From assembly GCF_000177635.2 (NCBI RefSeq), contig NC_014836.1:725501-789500 (forward strand): 64,000 bases of DNA. Direction: 5' to 3'. Both the position numbers and the translations under genes were made by a program. Of this stretch, positions 36,062-44,807 are shown in pieces. The DNA comes from Desulfurispirillum indicum S5 (GTDB taxonomy: Bacteria; Chrysiogenota; Chrysiogenetes; Chrysiogenales; Chrysiogenaceae). Under the pieces are notes generated by a model, which saw nothing but the letters and a program-made list of their open reading frames with translations, had not been told where the DNA came from and searched no databases. The stretch's first letter is position 1, and every line of letters begins with the position of its first letter.

Positions 36062-38713
36062 ATGAATGCACAGCAGGTTCGCCAACAGTTTCTGTCCTAT
36101 TTTGAGTCGAAAGGGCATAAGGTCGTTGCATCCAGCGGTCTGATCCCCTTTGATGACCCGACACTCCTTTTCACCAACGCGGGGATGAATCAGTTCAAGA
36201 ATATTTTCCTCGGCAATGAGAAGCGTGACTACAACCGTGCGGCGACGGCGCAGAAGTGTGTGCGGGCCGGAGGAAAACACAATGATCTTGAGAATGTCGG
36301 CGTCACGGCACGTCACCATACGTTTTTTGAGATGCTGGGGAACTTCAGCTTTGGCGACTATTTCAAACGCGAGGCCATAGAGTATGCCTGGGAGTTTATC
36401 ACCGAGGTCATGAAGCTCGACCGGAGTCGTCTGTGGGTCAGCGTCTTCCGCGAAGATGATGAGGCTCTCGCCATCTGGCGCGACCACATTGGAGTGCCCG
36501 CCGAGCGGATTCTGCGCTGTGGCGAAAAGGATAATTTCTGGCAGATGGGGGAGACGGGTCCCTGCGGCCCCTGCTCGGAAATTCACTACGACCAGGGGCC
36601 CGATGTGCCCTGCACCGAAGGTGGCCCCTGCGGGGTGGAGTGTGAGTGCGATCGCTATCTGGAGATCTGGAACCTCGTGTTCATGCAGTATGATCGCCAG
36701 CCCGACGGCACCCTGGTTCCGCTGCCCAAACCCTCCATTGACACGGGCATGGGTCTTGAGCGCCTGGCGGCGGTCGTGCAGGGTGAGACATCCAATTACC
36801 ATACTGACCTGTTTCTGCCACTGCTGAACCGGATTGCGGCGGACTGCGGCATGACCTATACGCGATCGGCCAGCCATCAGGATGTGTCCATGCGTGTCAT
36901 CGCCGACCACCTGCGGGCCAGCACGTTCCTGATCAGCGATGGTGCCATTCCCTCCAATGAGGGGCGCGGTTATGTTCTGCGACGTATCATGCGCCGGGCC
37001 ATGCGCCACGCCAATCAGCTGGGAAAAAAAGAACCCTACATGTACTCCCTGGTCTGTCTGATGGAGGAACACTATGGCGAAGCCTTTCCCGAGATTGTCA
37101 AGAATCGCGCCATGGTGGAGGAGATCATCTATCAGGAAGAGCGGCGCTTTGCCAACACCCTTGATCATGGTCTGGCAATCCTGGAGGAGATGGTCGCCGG
37201 GCTGCAGAAGTCCGCTCAGGTTGCCCTTGACGGCCAGAGTGCCTTCAAGCTCTATGATACCTATGGTTTTCCCCTCGATCTGACAGTGGATATCCTGGAG
37301 GACCGGGGCATCACTGTTGATGAGGCGGGATTCTATGCCGCCATGGAGGAGCAGAAGGTTCGCGCCAGGGCTTCGTGGAAAGCGGTGGCCTCGGTGACCT
37401 CAAGCGAAGATCTTCGTCTGATCGAATCCCGCCATCAGCAAGAGTTCAGCGGTTACGATTTCCTGAGCGCCAAGGCGAGTGTGATTGGTCTCCTTGATCT
37501 GCAGGAGAACTCGCTTTCCCAGGTGCGTGCCGGTGAGGAGGCCTGGCTCCTTCTCGATAAGACACCCTTCTACGCGGAAAGCGGAGGCCAGGTGGCTGAT
37601 ACCGGGGTGGTTGCCACCGATGGTGGGGATATCTTCGAGGTTCGCTCTGTGCGTAAATCCATTGGTGGTCTGCACCTGCATCGCGGTGTGGTCAGCCAGG
37701 GCAGATTCAGCGCCGGGGATGCTGTGACGGCGACGGTGAATTCCCGCCGTCGCCGCAATATCACCCTGAACCACTCTGCTACCCACCTGCTCCATGCGGC
37801 TCTTAAAAGCACCGTGGGGGAGCATGTGCGTCAGGCGGGCTCCCTGGTGGAAGATGGCAAGCTGCGCTTTGACTTCACCCACTGGAAGGGACTGACACCC
37901 GAGGAATTGCAGGGGGTTGAAGATCAGGTCAATGCTCAGGTTATGGCCAACCATGCGGTGCGCAAGGAGCTTATGACTCTCGATGACGCGGTGGCCCGTG
38001 GGGCGACGGCGCTCTTTGATGAGAAGTACGGTGACGATGTGCGGGTGATCACCATGGGTGACTACAGCATGGAACTGTGCGGGGGGACCCATGTGGATGC
38101 CACGGGGCAGATTGGTCTGTTCAAGATTCTCTCCGAGTCGGCCATTGCCGCCGGTGTGCGCCGGATTGAGGCCACTACCGGGCCGGGCGCGCTGCAGGTG
38201 GTTCGCGACCTGCAGAAGACGGTCGGCGATGCGGCCCGCATGCTCAAGACCCGTCCGGAAGAGCTGTGTGCCAAAATAGAGAAGCTGCTTGAAGGCAATC
38301 GGCAGTTGGAGAAACAGCAGCGCGAGCTGCAGGAAAAAATGTCGGCCCGCGAAACTTCAACCCTGCAAGAGCAGGTGGAGGAGGTCTCCGGAGTCAAGGT
38401 GCTTCTGCAAAGCTTTGAGGGCAAAAGTGTCGAGGAGCTGAAGCAGATCGTGGACAGCGCCAAGCATCAGCTGGGTGAGGTGGTTGTCGCCCTGGCCAGC
38501 GTGGTGGACGGTAAGGTACTTTTCGTGGTGGGTGTCAGTGAGGCACTGAGCCAGAGGGTCAGAGCCGGTGATCTGGTCAAGATTCTTGCGACAACCTGCG
38601 GTGGTGGCGGTGGCGGCAAGCCGACTTTTGCCCAGGCCGGTGGCCGAGAGCCAGGCAAAATTGCTGAAGCCCTGCAGAAGGCGCGGGAGCACCTGGTGGC
38701 AGGATTATCCTGA
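36062..38713 (+). CDS. alaS: Alanyl-tRNA synthetase
   Basis: This class II synthetase has 883 residues. The catalytic domain includes DDPTLLFTNAGMNQFK, TAQKCVRAGGKHNDLE and GLERLAAVVQG. The editing domain has HxxxH in NHSATHLLHAAL and the CGGTH zinc/editing motif in MELCGGTHVDATG. The C-terminal C-Ala domain has GGGGGGKPTFAQAGG. AAGGAGA precedes the ATG at 36062; an earlier in-frame ATG at 36032 has no ribosome site. A weak terminator follows. Confidence 0.98.
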   Translation: MNAQQVRQQFLSYFESKGHKVVASSGLIPFDDPTLLFTNAGMNQFKNIFLGNEKRDYNRAATAQKCVRAGGKHNDLENVGVTARHHTFFEMLGNFSFGDYFKREAIEYAWEFITEVMKLDRSRLWVSVFREDDEALAIWRDHIGVPAERILRCGEKDNFWQMGETGPCGPCSEIHYDQGPDVPCTEGGPCGVECECDRYLEIWNLVFMQYDRQPDGTLVPLPKPSIDTGMGLERLAAVVQGETSNYHTDLFLPLLNRIAADCGMTYTRSASHQDVSMRVIADHLRASTFLISDGAIPSNEGRGYVLRRIMRRAMRHANQLGKKEPYMYSLVCLMEEHYGEAFPEIVKNRAMVEEIIYQEERRFANTLDHGLAILEEMVAGLQKSAQVALDGQSAFKLYDTYGFPLDLTVDILEDRGITVDEAGFYAAMEEQKVRARASWKAVASVTSSEDLRLIESRHQQEFSGYDFLSAKASVIGLLDLQENSLSQVRAGEEAWLLLDKTPFYAESGGQVADTGVVATDGGDIFEVRSVRKSIGGLHLHRGVVSQGRFSAGDAVTATVNSRRRRNITLNHSATHLLHAALKSTVGEHVRQAGSLVEDGKLRFDFTHWKGLTPEELQGVEDQVNAQVMANHAVRKELMTLDDAVARGATALFDEKYGDDVRVITMGDYSMELCGGTHVDATGQIGLFKILSESAIAAGVRRIEATTGPGALQVVRDLQKTVGDAARMLKTRPEELCAKIEKLLEGNRQLEKQQRELQEKMSARETSTLQEQVEEVSGVKVLLQSFEGKSVEELKQIVDSAKHQLGEVVVALASVVDGKVLFVVGVSEALSQRVRAGDLVKILATTCGGGGGGKPTFAQAGGREPGKIAEALQKAREHLVAGLS

Positions 38714-38736
38714 CGCTTCGATGGGGCAAGGGGAGT

Positions 38737-38769
38737 AGCGGAGTTTCCTGGGAAATTCCGTTGCTTTTT
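38737..38769 (+). terminator. Likely terminator after alaS
   Basis: CGGAGTTTC pairs with GAAATTCCG around a tight loop and is followed by GCTTTTTCC. The stem contains one G-T wobble and the loop is small. Confidence 0.5.
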
Positions 38770-38819
38770 CCTTTGTTTCACGTTAGCTTATCTTTGAATT
38801 TTTGTCGGTCAGGTGCCCT

Positions 38820-39914
38820 GTGACGAATGGTAATAGATTAGAGGAGTTGCGTGACTCCATAGATGCGATTGACGATAAGCTGTTAGAGCTGCTTAACAGT
38901 CGGGCTGAGCTTGCCGTGCAGGTGGGCAAGTACAAGTCGGGCAATCCTTCAGAATTCTACGTTCCCTCCCGTGAAAAGCAGATTTATACCCGCCTGTTGC
39001 GGGAAAACCCCGGTCCCATTCCCGATGAGGCTGTGCGGGCAATTTTCCGCGAGATCATCTCAGCGTGTCTCAACCTTGAGCAGCCGCTTACCATCGCCTT
39101 TCTTGGTCCTGAAGCGACTTTTACCCATATTGCCAGCATGGAACACTTTGGTCAGAGCGCCCGTTACCTGGCCTCTCCCAGTATCCGGGATGTCTTCTCT
39201 GAGGTTGATCGCGGGCGGGCGCACTATGGCGTGGCGCCCATTGAGAACTCGACTGAAGGGGTCGTGAACTATACCCTTGACTGCCTGGTGGAGACCGACC
39301 TGTCTATCTGTGCCGAGATCGAGCTGGGGATCACCCATCACCTGATGAGCACCAGTGGCAAAATGGAAAACGTCAAGCGGGTCTATTCGCACCCCCATGC
39401 CATTGCCCAGTGTCGGCAGTGGCTGGAACTCAATCTTCCCGACGTGGAGCTGGTGGATATTACCAGCACGGCGCGGGCGGCAGAGATTGCCAGTGATAAT
39501 GATGACGCGGCAGCGATCTGCTCTGAGCTGGCCGGTAAGCTTTATTCTCTGGTGCCGGTAATGCGGAAAATTGAAGACAAGACCAATAATTTCACGCGCT
39601 TTATCGTGGTGGGGAAAACGCGCACCAAGCGAAGTGGCAACGATAAGACCAGTGTGGTGTTTGGGTTGAGCCATGCCGTGGGCTCCCTGTACCACGCCCT
39701 GGAGATCATCTCGAAATTCCGCATCAATATGACCAAGATTGAGTCCCGCCCCTCCAAAATCAAAGCCTGGGAGTACCTTTTTCACGTGGACCTTGAAGGG
39801 CACCGCGAGGATGAAAATGTGGCAGCCGCGCTGAAAATGCTGGAAGAGCGCAGTCTTTTCATGAAAATTCTGGGATCCTATCCCAAAAGTATACAGTCTG
39901 CAAAAGGTGAATAA
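38820..39914 (+). CDS. pheA: Chorismate mutase / prephenate dehydratase (P-protein)
   Basis: This bifunctional enzyme of phenylalanine synthesis has 364 residues. An AroQ-type mutase (about 5-85; RDSIDAIDDKLLELLNSRAELA) is followed by the dehydratase (FLGPEATFTHIA; IENSTEGVVNYTLD; NFTRFIVVG) and a C-terminal ACT domain with the GALxxAL-like SVVFGLSHAVGSLYHAL and ESRPSK motif, implying phenylalanine feedback. The start is uncertain: GTG at 38820 after AGGTG, or TTG at 38802. It is first of an overlapping aromatic operon; its TAA overlaps the hisC ATG by one base. Confidence 0.95.
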   Translation: MTNGNRLEELRDSIDAIDDKLLELLNSRAELAVQVGKYKSGNPSEFYVPSREKQIYTRLLRENPGPIPDEAVRAIFREIISACLNLEQPLTIAFLGPEATFTHIASMEHFGQSARYLASPSIRDVFSEVDRGRAHYGVAPIENSTEGVVNYTLDCLVETDLSICAEIELGITHHLMSTSGKMENVKRVYSHPHAIAQCRQWLELNLPDVELVDITSTARAAEIASDNDDAAAICSELAGKLYSLVPVMRKIEDKTNNFTRFIVVGKTRTKRSGNDKTSVVFGLSHAVGSLYHALEIISKFRINMTKIESRPSKIKAWEYLFHVDLEGHREDENVAAALKMLEERSLFMKILGSYPKSIQSAKGE

Positions 39915-41023
39915 TGCTGGTTTCACAAAATGTTGAAGAACTGACCCCCTATCAGCCAGGCAAACCCGTCAAGGAAGTTGAACGGGAGCTGGGCATTCGC
40001 GACACGATCAAGCTGGCCTCCAACGAAAATCCTCTGGGGGCTTCGCCGAAGGCCACGGCGGCGGTGCTTGCCATGGCCCATGAAGCCAACCGCTACCCTG
40101 AGGGCGGCTGTTACTATCTGCGCAAGAAACTGGCGGCGCTTCTGCAGCTGCAGGAAGAGAATCTGGTGTTCGGAAACGGCTCCAATGAGATCATTGAGCT
40201 GGTGATCCGCACCTTTGTGCTGCCCGGAGAAGAGATACTGTTCTTTGATCCCTCCTTTGCGGTTTATCCTATTATTGCCAAGGCGGCGGATCGGGATTTT
40301 CGCGCGGTGCCCCTGCGTCAGGACAGCTTTGAAATGAATGTGGACGATATGCTGGCGGCCATTGGTCCCAGAACCAAAGCGCTCTTTATTACCACACCCA
40401 ACAACCCTGTCGGCAATTACATTCCCCATGGGGAGCTGGTGCGGCTGATCAGTGCCACGCCTGCCAATGTGCTGGTCTGCGTTGATGAGGCCTATGTTGA
40501 GTATGCCACGGAAGGTGACTGTCGCACAGTTATCGACCTTGTTCTTCAATACGAAAATCTGCTGATTATGCGCACTTTCTCCAAGGCGTATGGATTAAGT
40601 GGTTATCGCATTGGCTATGGTGTGGGTTCACCGAAAATTATCAATTACCTCAATAAGACGCGTCAACCCTTTAACGTAAACCTTCTGGCGCAGACAGCGG
40701 CTGAAGCGGCTCTGGATGATCGAGAATTTCTGGATGCCAGTGTCGGGAACAACAGCCGGGAGATGCAGCGCATTGTGGACTGCATCAGTCTGCTGGGGCT
40801 GACCCATGTGCCTTCCCAGGCCAACTTTATCCTGATTGATACCCTGGGGCCGGGGCGTCCGGTTTTCGAGGGCCTTCTGCGCGAAGGCGTGATTGTGCGC
40901 CACATTCCTCATCCGATGATCGCCAACTTTGTTCGGGTCACCGTTGGAACCCCCGCTGAGAACAGCATATTCCTGGAGAAGTTTGCCAAAGTCCTGAGGC
41001 AGGAAGGACGTCTGGCGAACTAA
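39914..41023 (+). CDS. hisC: Histidinol-phosphate / aromatic aminotransferase
   Basis: This 369-residue class I PLP aminotransferase has KLASNENPLGASPKA, the PLP lysine in MRTFSKAYGLSGYRIGYG, DEAYVEYA and PNNPVGNYI. HisC-type enzymes act in histidine synthesis, and those next to pheA and tyrA often transaminate prephenate or phenylpyruvate instead. Placement between pheA and tyrA favours an aromatic role or dual use (inference). It is followed directly by tyrA with no gap. Confidence 0.93.
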   Translation: MLVSQNVEELTPYQPGKPVKEVERELGIRDTIKLASNENPLGASPKATAAVLAMAHEANRYPEGGCYYLRKKLAALLQLQEENLVFGNGSNEIIELVIRTFVLPGEEILFFDPSFAVYPIIAKAADRDFRAVPLRQDSFEMNVDDMLAAIGPRTKALFITTPNNPVGNYIPHGELVRLISATPANVLVCVDEAYVEYATEGDCRTVIDLVLQYENLLIMRTFSKAYGLSGYRIGYGVGSPKIINYLNKTRQPFNVNLLAQTAAEAALDDREFLDASVGNNSREMQRIVDCISLLGLTHVPSQANFILIDTLGPGRPVFEGLLREGVIVRHIPHPMIANFVRVTVGTPAENSIFLEKFAKVLRQEGRLAN

Positions 41024-41908
41024 ATGGAAGTCATTGAGCGCTGTGCCATCATCGGTTTGGGATTGATCGGAGGCTCTTTCGGGGCCGCTCTGAAGGAGCA
41101 CGGTCTGGCACGCCACATTACCGGTATCGACCGCTGCGAGCAGACGCTTCGCCAGGCCATGGGGTCCGGTATCATTGATGGTTCGAGCACGGTGGTGGCA
41201 GGAGCACTGGCAGGCTGTACCCATATCTTTGTGGCGACACCTGTTGGCAGTTTTGATGTGGTTTTTGAGCAGCTGTCCCAGCATGCTGAGGCCTCCGCGC
41301 TGGTTGTGGATTTTGGCAGTGTAAAGGGAGAATTGAGTATGCGGATGCATCGACGTTTTCCCCAGCTTAACTATATCCCTGCACACCCCATTGCCGGCAG
41401 TGAGAGAAGCGGTGTCGGTGCTGCCAGCGCGAGTCTGTTCCGTAACCGTAAATGGATTATCACGCCACTGCCCCAGACCCCGTCAGTGCAGTTGTCGGAA
41501 TTGCGTCAGCTCCTGCTGGCTGTGGGGGCAGTGCCGGTGGATATGGATCCCATGGAGCACGACCGGGTGTTTGCCGCGGTCAGTCATCTGCCCCATATGG
41601 TCGCCTATGGGCTGGTGGGGTCTATTGCCGCCATGGAAGATGCCTGGAACCTGCCCCTGAGTCGCTATCCCGGTGCGGGGTTTCGTGATTTTACCCGAAT
41701 CGCGTCCAGCGACGAGACCATGTGGGCCGATATCGCTCTGGCGAACAAGGCAGAGATTCTGGAAAGCATGGAGCTCTTCCGGGAGTCTCTGGAGAAGATC
41801 AGACAAGCCATCGCCTGTGAAGACCGCTCAGCTTTACTGGAGAGTTTTCGCGGCGCCAGGGAGTACCGTGACGCCATTGTCAGACATATGGAGGAAGCCA
41901 ATGCTTAA
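41024..41908 (+). CDS. tyrA: Prephenate (or arogenate) dehydrogenase
   Basis: TyrA is the NAD(P)-dependent step to tyrosine. The 294-residue protein has the dinucleotide motif GLGLIGGSFGAALKE, FVATPVGS, VVDFGSVKGE, the catalytic histidine in PAHPIAGSERSG and HDRVFAAVSHLPHMVAY. It is the monofunctional type without an ACT domain. It starts one codon after hisC stops, and its last 8 bases overlap aroA. Confidence 0.95.
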   Translation: MEVIERCAIIGLGLIGGSFGAALKEHGLARHITGIDRCEQTLRQAMGSGIIDGSSTVVAGALAGCTHIFVATPVGSFDVVFEQLSQHAEASALVVDFGSVKGELSMRMHRRFPQLNYIPAHPIAGSERSGVGAASASLFRNRKWIITPLPQTPSVQLSELRQLLLAVGAVPVDMDPMEHDRVFAAVSHLPHMVAYGLVGSIAAMEDAWNLPLSRYPGAGFRDFTRIASSDETMWADIALANKAEILESMELFRESLEKIRQAIACEDRSALLESFRGAREYRDAIVRHMEEANA

Positions 41909-43175
41909 GGGAACCATCGCCGTTGCTTCGGACAAATCCATCACCCATCGCGCCATCATGTTTTCTTCCCTGGCGCAGGGGCAGTCCATTATTTCCAACC
42001 CCCTGATGGGTGATGACAATATCAGTACCTGCAAGGCATTTCAGGCTATGGGCGTGGATGTGCAGCTGGTGCATAATGCCATTATTATCAACTCTCCCGG
42101 CGTGGATGGTCTGCGGGAAGCTGAGGATGTGCTGGACTTCGGCAACAGCGGCACGACGACCAGGCTGATGCTCGGCATTCTTTCAGGGCTCCCCCTCTTC
42201 AGCGTTATTACCGGTGACCAGTACCTGCGGAAGCGTCCGATGATGCGTGTCATCGACCCGTTACGGCAGATGGGGGCCCGCATCGATGGCCGTGATGGTG
42301 GGCGTTTGCTGCCGGCCAGCGTGCGTGGTGGTGACCTGCAGGGCATCACCTATCATTCGCCAGTGGCTTCAGCCCAGGTGAAAAGCGCTCTTGTGCTGGC
42401 GGGAATTTTTGCCAGGGGTACCACGGTTGTCAGCGAGCCGGAGATCTCCCGCGATCACACCGAACGTATGCTTCCGTTCTACGGTGTTGGCGTGAAGGTA
42501 GAAGGCAAAACCGTTTCTGTTACAGGTGGGCAGCGCTTTGAACCGCGGAATATGGAAGTTCCCGGCGATATCAGCTCGGCGGCGTTTTTCCTGGTGGCCG
42601 CGTCTGTTGTGCCGGGCAGCCAGGTGACCCTGTCCAACGTGGGCATTAATCCGACGCGCACCGGAGTGCTGGACATATTGCAGCAGATGGGGGCTGACAT
42701 CAGGCTGGAGAATCAGCGTCTGGTGTGTGGGGAGCCGGTATGTGATATCGTCATTACCCATGCGCCCCTTGAGGCGGCCCATATTTTCGGGGAGATGGTT
42801 CCCCGGCTTATCGATGAAATTCCGGCGCTGGCTGTGGCCATGTGCTTTGCCAGAGGCAAAAGTATCGTCAAGGATGCCAAGGAGCTGCGGGTCAAGGAGA
42901 CGGATCGCATTGTCACGACCCTGGCGAATCTGAAGGCCCTGGGGGTTGAGGTTGAAGAGTACGAGGATGGTTTTGCGGTTACCGGGAACCCTGATTTTCA
43001 GCTGCCCTCTGGGGTGACTCTCGACTCCTACGGAGATCATCGCATCGGTATGAGCGCGTATTTATTCAGCCTCCTGCAGAGAAATATCATCGTGGATGGC
43101 ATGGAGTGTGTTTCAGTCTCATTCCCCAACTTCCAGAAGTTTCTGGCTCAGCTGCAGCGGGGAGGGGATCAGTGA
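41901..43175 (+). CDS. aroA: 3-Phosphoshikimate 1-carboxyvinyltransferase (EPSP synthase)
   Basis: AroA joins phosphoenolpyruvate to shikimate-3-phosphate on the way to chorismate. The 424-residue enzyme has DKSITHRAIM near the N-terminus, LDFGNSGTTTRLM, RKRPMMRVIDPLRQMGA, GDISSAAFFLVAAS, and the C-terminal LRVKETDRI and YGDHRIGMS motifs. The DKSITHR form of the N-terminal motif resembles class II (less glyphosate-sensitive) enzymes. ATG at 41901 is fixed by GGAGGAAGC and overlaps tyrA by 8 bases. It also overlaps cmk by GTGA. Confidence 0.96.
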   Translation: MLKGTIAVASDKSITHRAIMFSSLAQGQSIISNPLMGDDNISTCKAFQAMGVDVQLVHNAIIINSPGVDGLREAEDVLDFGNSGTTTRLMLGILSGLPLFSVITGDQYLRKRPMMRVIDPLRQMGARIDGRDGGRLLPASVRGGDLQGITYHSPVASAQVKSALVLAGIFARGTTVVSEPEISRDHTERMLPFYGVGVKVEGKTVSVTGGQRFEPRNMEVPGDISSAAFFLVAASVVPGSQVTLSNVGINPTRTGVLDILQQMGADIRLENQRLVCGEPVCDIVITHAPLEAAHIFGEMVPRLIDEIPALAVAMCFARGKSIVKDAKELRVKETDRIVTTLANLKALGVEVEEYEDGFAVTGNPDFQLPSGVTLDSYGDHRIGMSAYLFSLLQRNIIVDGMECVSVSFPNFQKFLAQLQRGGDQ

Positions 43176-43873
43176 AGATTCGCATTGCCCTTGATGGTCC
43201 AGGTGGCTCGGGCAAGAGCACCATGGGCAAGCGGCTGGCAAAGCAGTACGGCTTTACCTATGTGGATACTGGAGCCATGTACCGGGCCACGGCTCTGTAT
43301 TTCGACCGCAATGACATTGTTCCGGAATCCATTGATGATGATCAGTGTGCACGTGTAATGGACGATATTCACGTCTCCTTCGCCTGGGCCGATGATGACC
43401 AGAGGGTGTTTCTGAACGGAAGTGATGTGTCCGCTGCCATTCGCACTTCCCGTAACTCCCTGCTGACCTCACGGGTGGCAAAGCTGCCCGTGGTGCGTCG
43501 GGCGCTGGTGGCCCAGCAGCAGGCAATGGCCAGGCAGCAGAGCGTTGTGATGGATGGCAGAGATATCGCGTCTGTGGTCATTCCCGATGCGGAGCTGAAA
43601 ATCTATCTTGAGGCTTCACCAGGAGTGCGGGCGCAGCGACGCATGGAGGAACTGGAGGCCAAAGGAGAGTCCCTGCCCTTCGAAAAGGTTCTGCAGGAGA
43701 TTCATCAGCGCGACCACGAAGATATGAACCGTGAGCATTCCCCGCTGGTAAAAGTTGCCGAGGCCATTGAGGTGGATACGTCGTCTATGGATGCCGACAT
43801 GGTGTTCAGAACACTCTGCGATTACGTGGATGCTCTCTTGCGGGAGCAGTCTGCGGTGGAGACAGGGGGGTAA
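43172..43873 (+). CDS. cmk: Cytidylate kinase
   Basis: Cmk phosphorylates CMP and dCMP. The 233-residue protein has a P-loop GPGGSGKSTMGKRLA, VDTGAMYRA, VMDGRDIASVV and the lid-like region with RAQRRMEEL. Its GTG start overlaps the aroA stop in GTGA, with GGGGAGGGG upstream. ispH starts 2 bases after its stop. Confidence 0.96.
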   Translation: MKIRIALDGPGGSGKSTMGKRLAKQYGFTYVDTGAMYRATALYFDRNDIVPESIDDDQCARVMDDIHVSFAWADDDQRVFLNGSDVSAAIRTSRNSLLTSRVAKLPVVRRALVAQQQAMARQQSVVMDGRDIASVVIPDAELKIYLEASPGVRAQRRMEELEAKGESLPFEKVLQEIHQRDHEDMNREHSPLVKVAEAIEVDTSSMDADMVFRTLCDYVDALLREQSAVETGG

Positions 43874-43875
43874 CC

Positions 43876-44745
43876 ATGGAAATCGTACTGGGGAAATACG
43901 GAGGTTTCTGTTTCGGCGTCAAGCGCGCGATCCAGCTGGCGTTTGAAAAGGGTGAGCGGCATGATGGCTCCATATACACGCTTGGCCCGATTATTCACAA
44001 TCCTCAGGTTGTTGAAAAACTGGATTCCCTGGGGGTCAGGGAAGTCAGCGATCTCGACGAGGTTGCCAACCCTTCAGAGAGTGCTGTTATCATCCGCTCC
44101 CATGGAGTTGGCCCCCAGGTATACGACCGGGCTCTTGCCATGGGGGTTGCCGTGGAGGACGCCACCTGCCCTTACGTGAAGAGAATCCACAGCATAGTTA
44201 CCGATCTCGTGGCCCAGGAGTACCAGGTTCTCATTGTGGGTGAACCTGATCACCCCGAGGTGGTGGCCATCAAGGCGTATGCCGGTGAGCATGGAGTGGT
44301 GGTGGAACACCCATCAGATCTGGAGAGTATCAAACTGGCACGGAAAACGGGTGTTGTCGCGCAGACGACCCAGTCTCAGGAAAAGTTGCAGCAGGTTGTC
44401 AGCGCTTTGCTGGCAAAGCGCAACAGCGAGGTGCGCATCTTTAACACCATCTGCGATGCGACAGATGTCCGCCAGAAGGAAGCGGTGGAAATTGCCAGCG
44501 GTTCCGATGTCGTGCTGGTCATTGGTGGGCGCAAGTCCGGAAATACAAACAGGCTGGCGGAAATCTGCATCGGGATTCAGCCGGATACCTATCATATTGA
44601 AACGGCGGCTGAGCTGCAAACTGAGTGGTTCCGGGGCAAACAGCGGGTTGGTATCACGGCCGGTGCCAGTACGCCGGACTATCTGATCAGTGAAGTCATA
44701 GAAGTCCTGCAAAGAATTTCCAGGGAAAATAGCGGGAAGACCTAA
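43876..44745 (+). CDS. ispH: 4-Hydroxy-3-methylbut-2-enyl diphosphate reductase
   Basis: IspH is the last step of the MEP isoprenoid pathway, a [4Fe-4S] enzyme. The 289-residue protein has the three cluster cysteines Cys12 (GGFCFGVKRA), Cys98 (EDATCPYVKR) and Cys193 (FNTICDATDVRQ), plus the IRSHGVGP and TAGASTPD motifs. It lies between cmk and rpsA, a common order in deltaproteobacterial relatives. Confidence 0.97.
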   Translation: MEIVLGKYGGFCFGVKRAIQLAFEKGERHDGSIYTLGPIIHNPQVVEKLDSLGVREVSDLDEVANPSESAVIIRSHGVGPQVYDRALAMGVAVEDATCPYVKRIHSIVTDLVAQEYQVLIVGEPDHPEVVAIKAYAGEHGVVVEHPSDLESIKLARKTGVVAQTTQSQEKLQQVVSALLAKRNSEVRIFNTICDATDVRQKEAVEIASGSDVVLVIGGRKSGNTNRLAEICIGIQPDTYHIETAAELQTEWFRGKQRVGITAGASTPDYLISEVIEVLQRISRENSGKT

Positions 44746-44807
44746 AAGGTATTCCCTTTTGCATAGATTTTTTGTATGTATGCAGTAAGAAACAAGGAGT
44801 AGAGGGT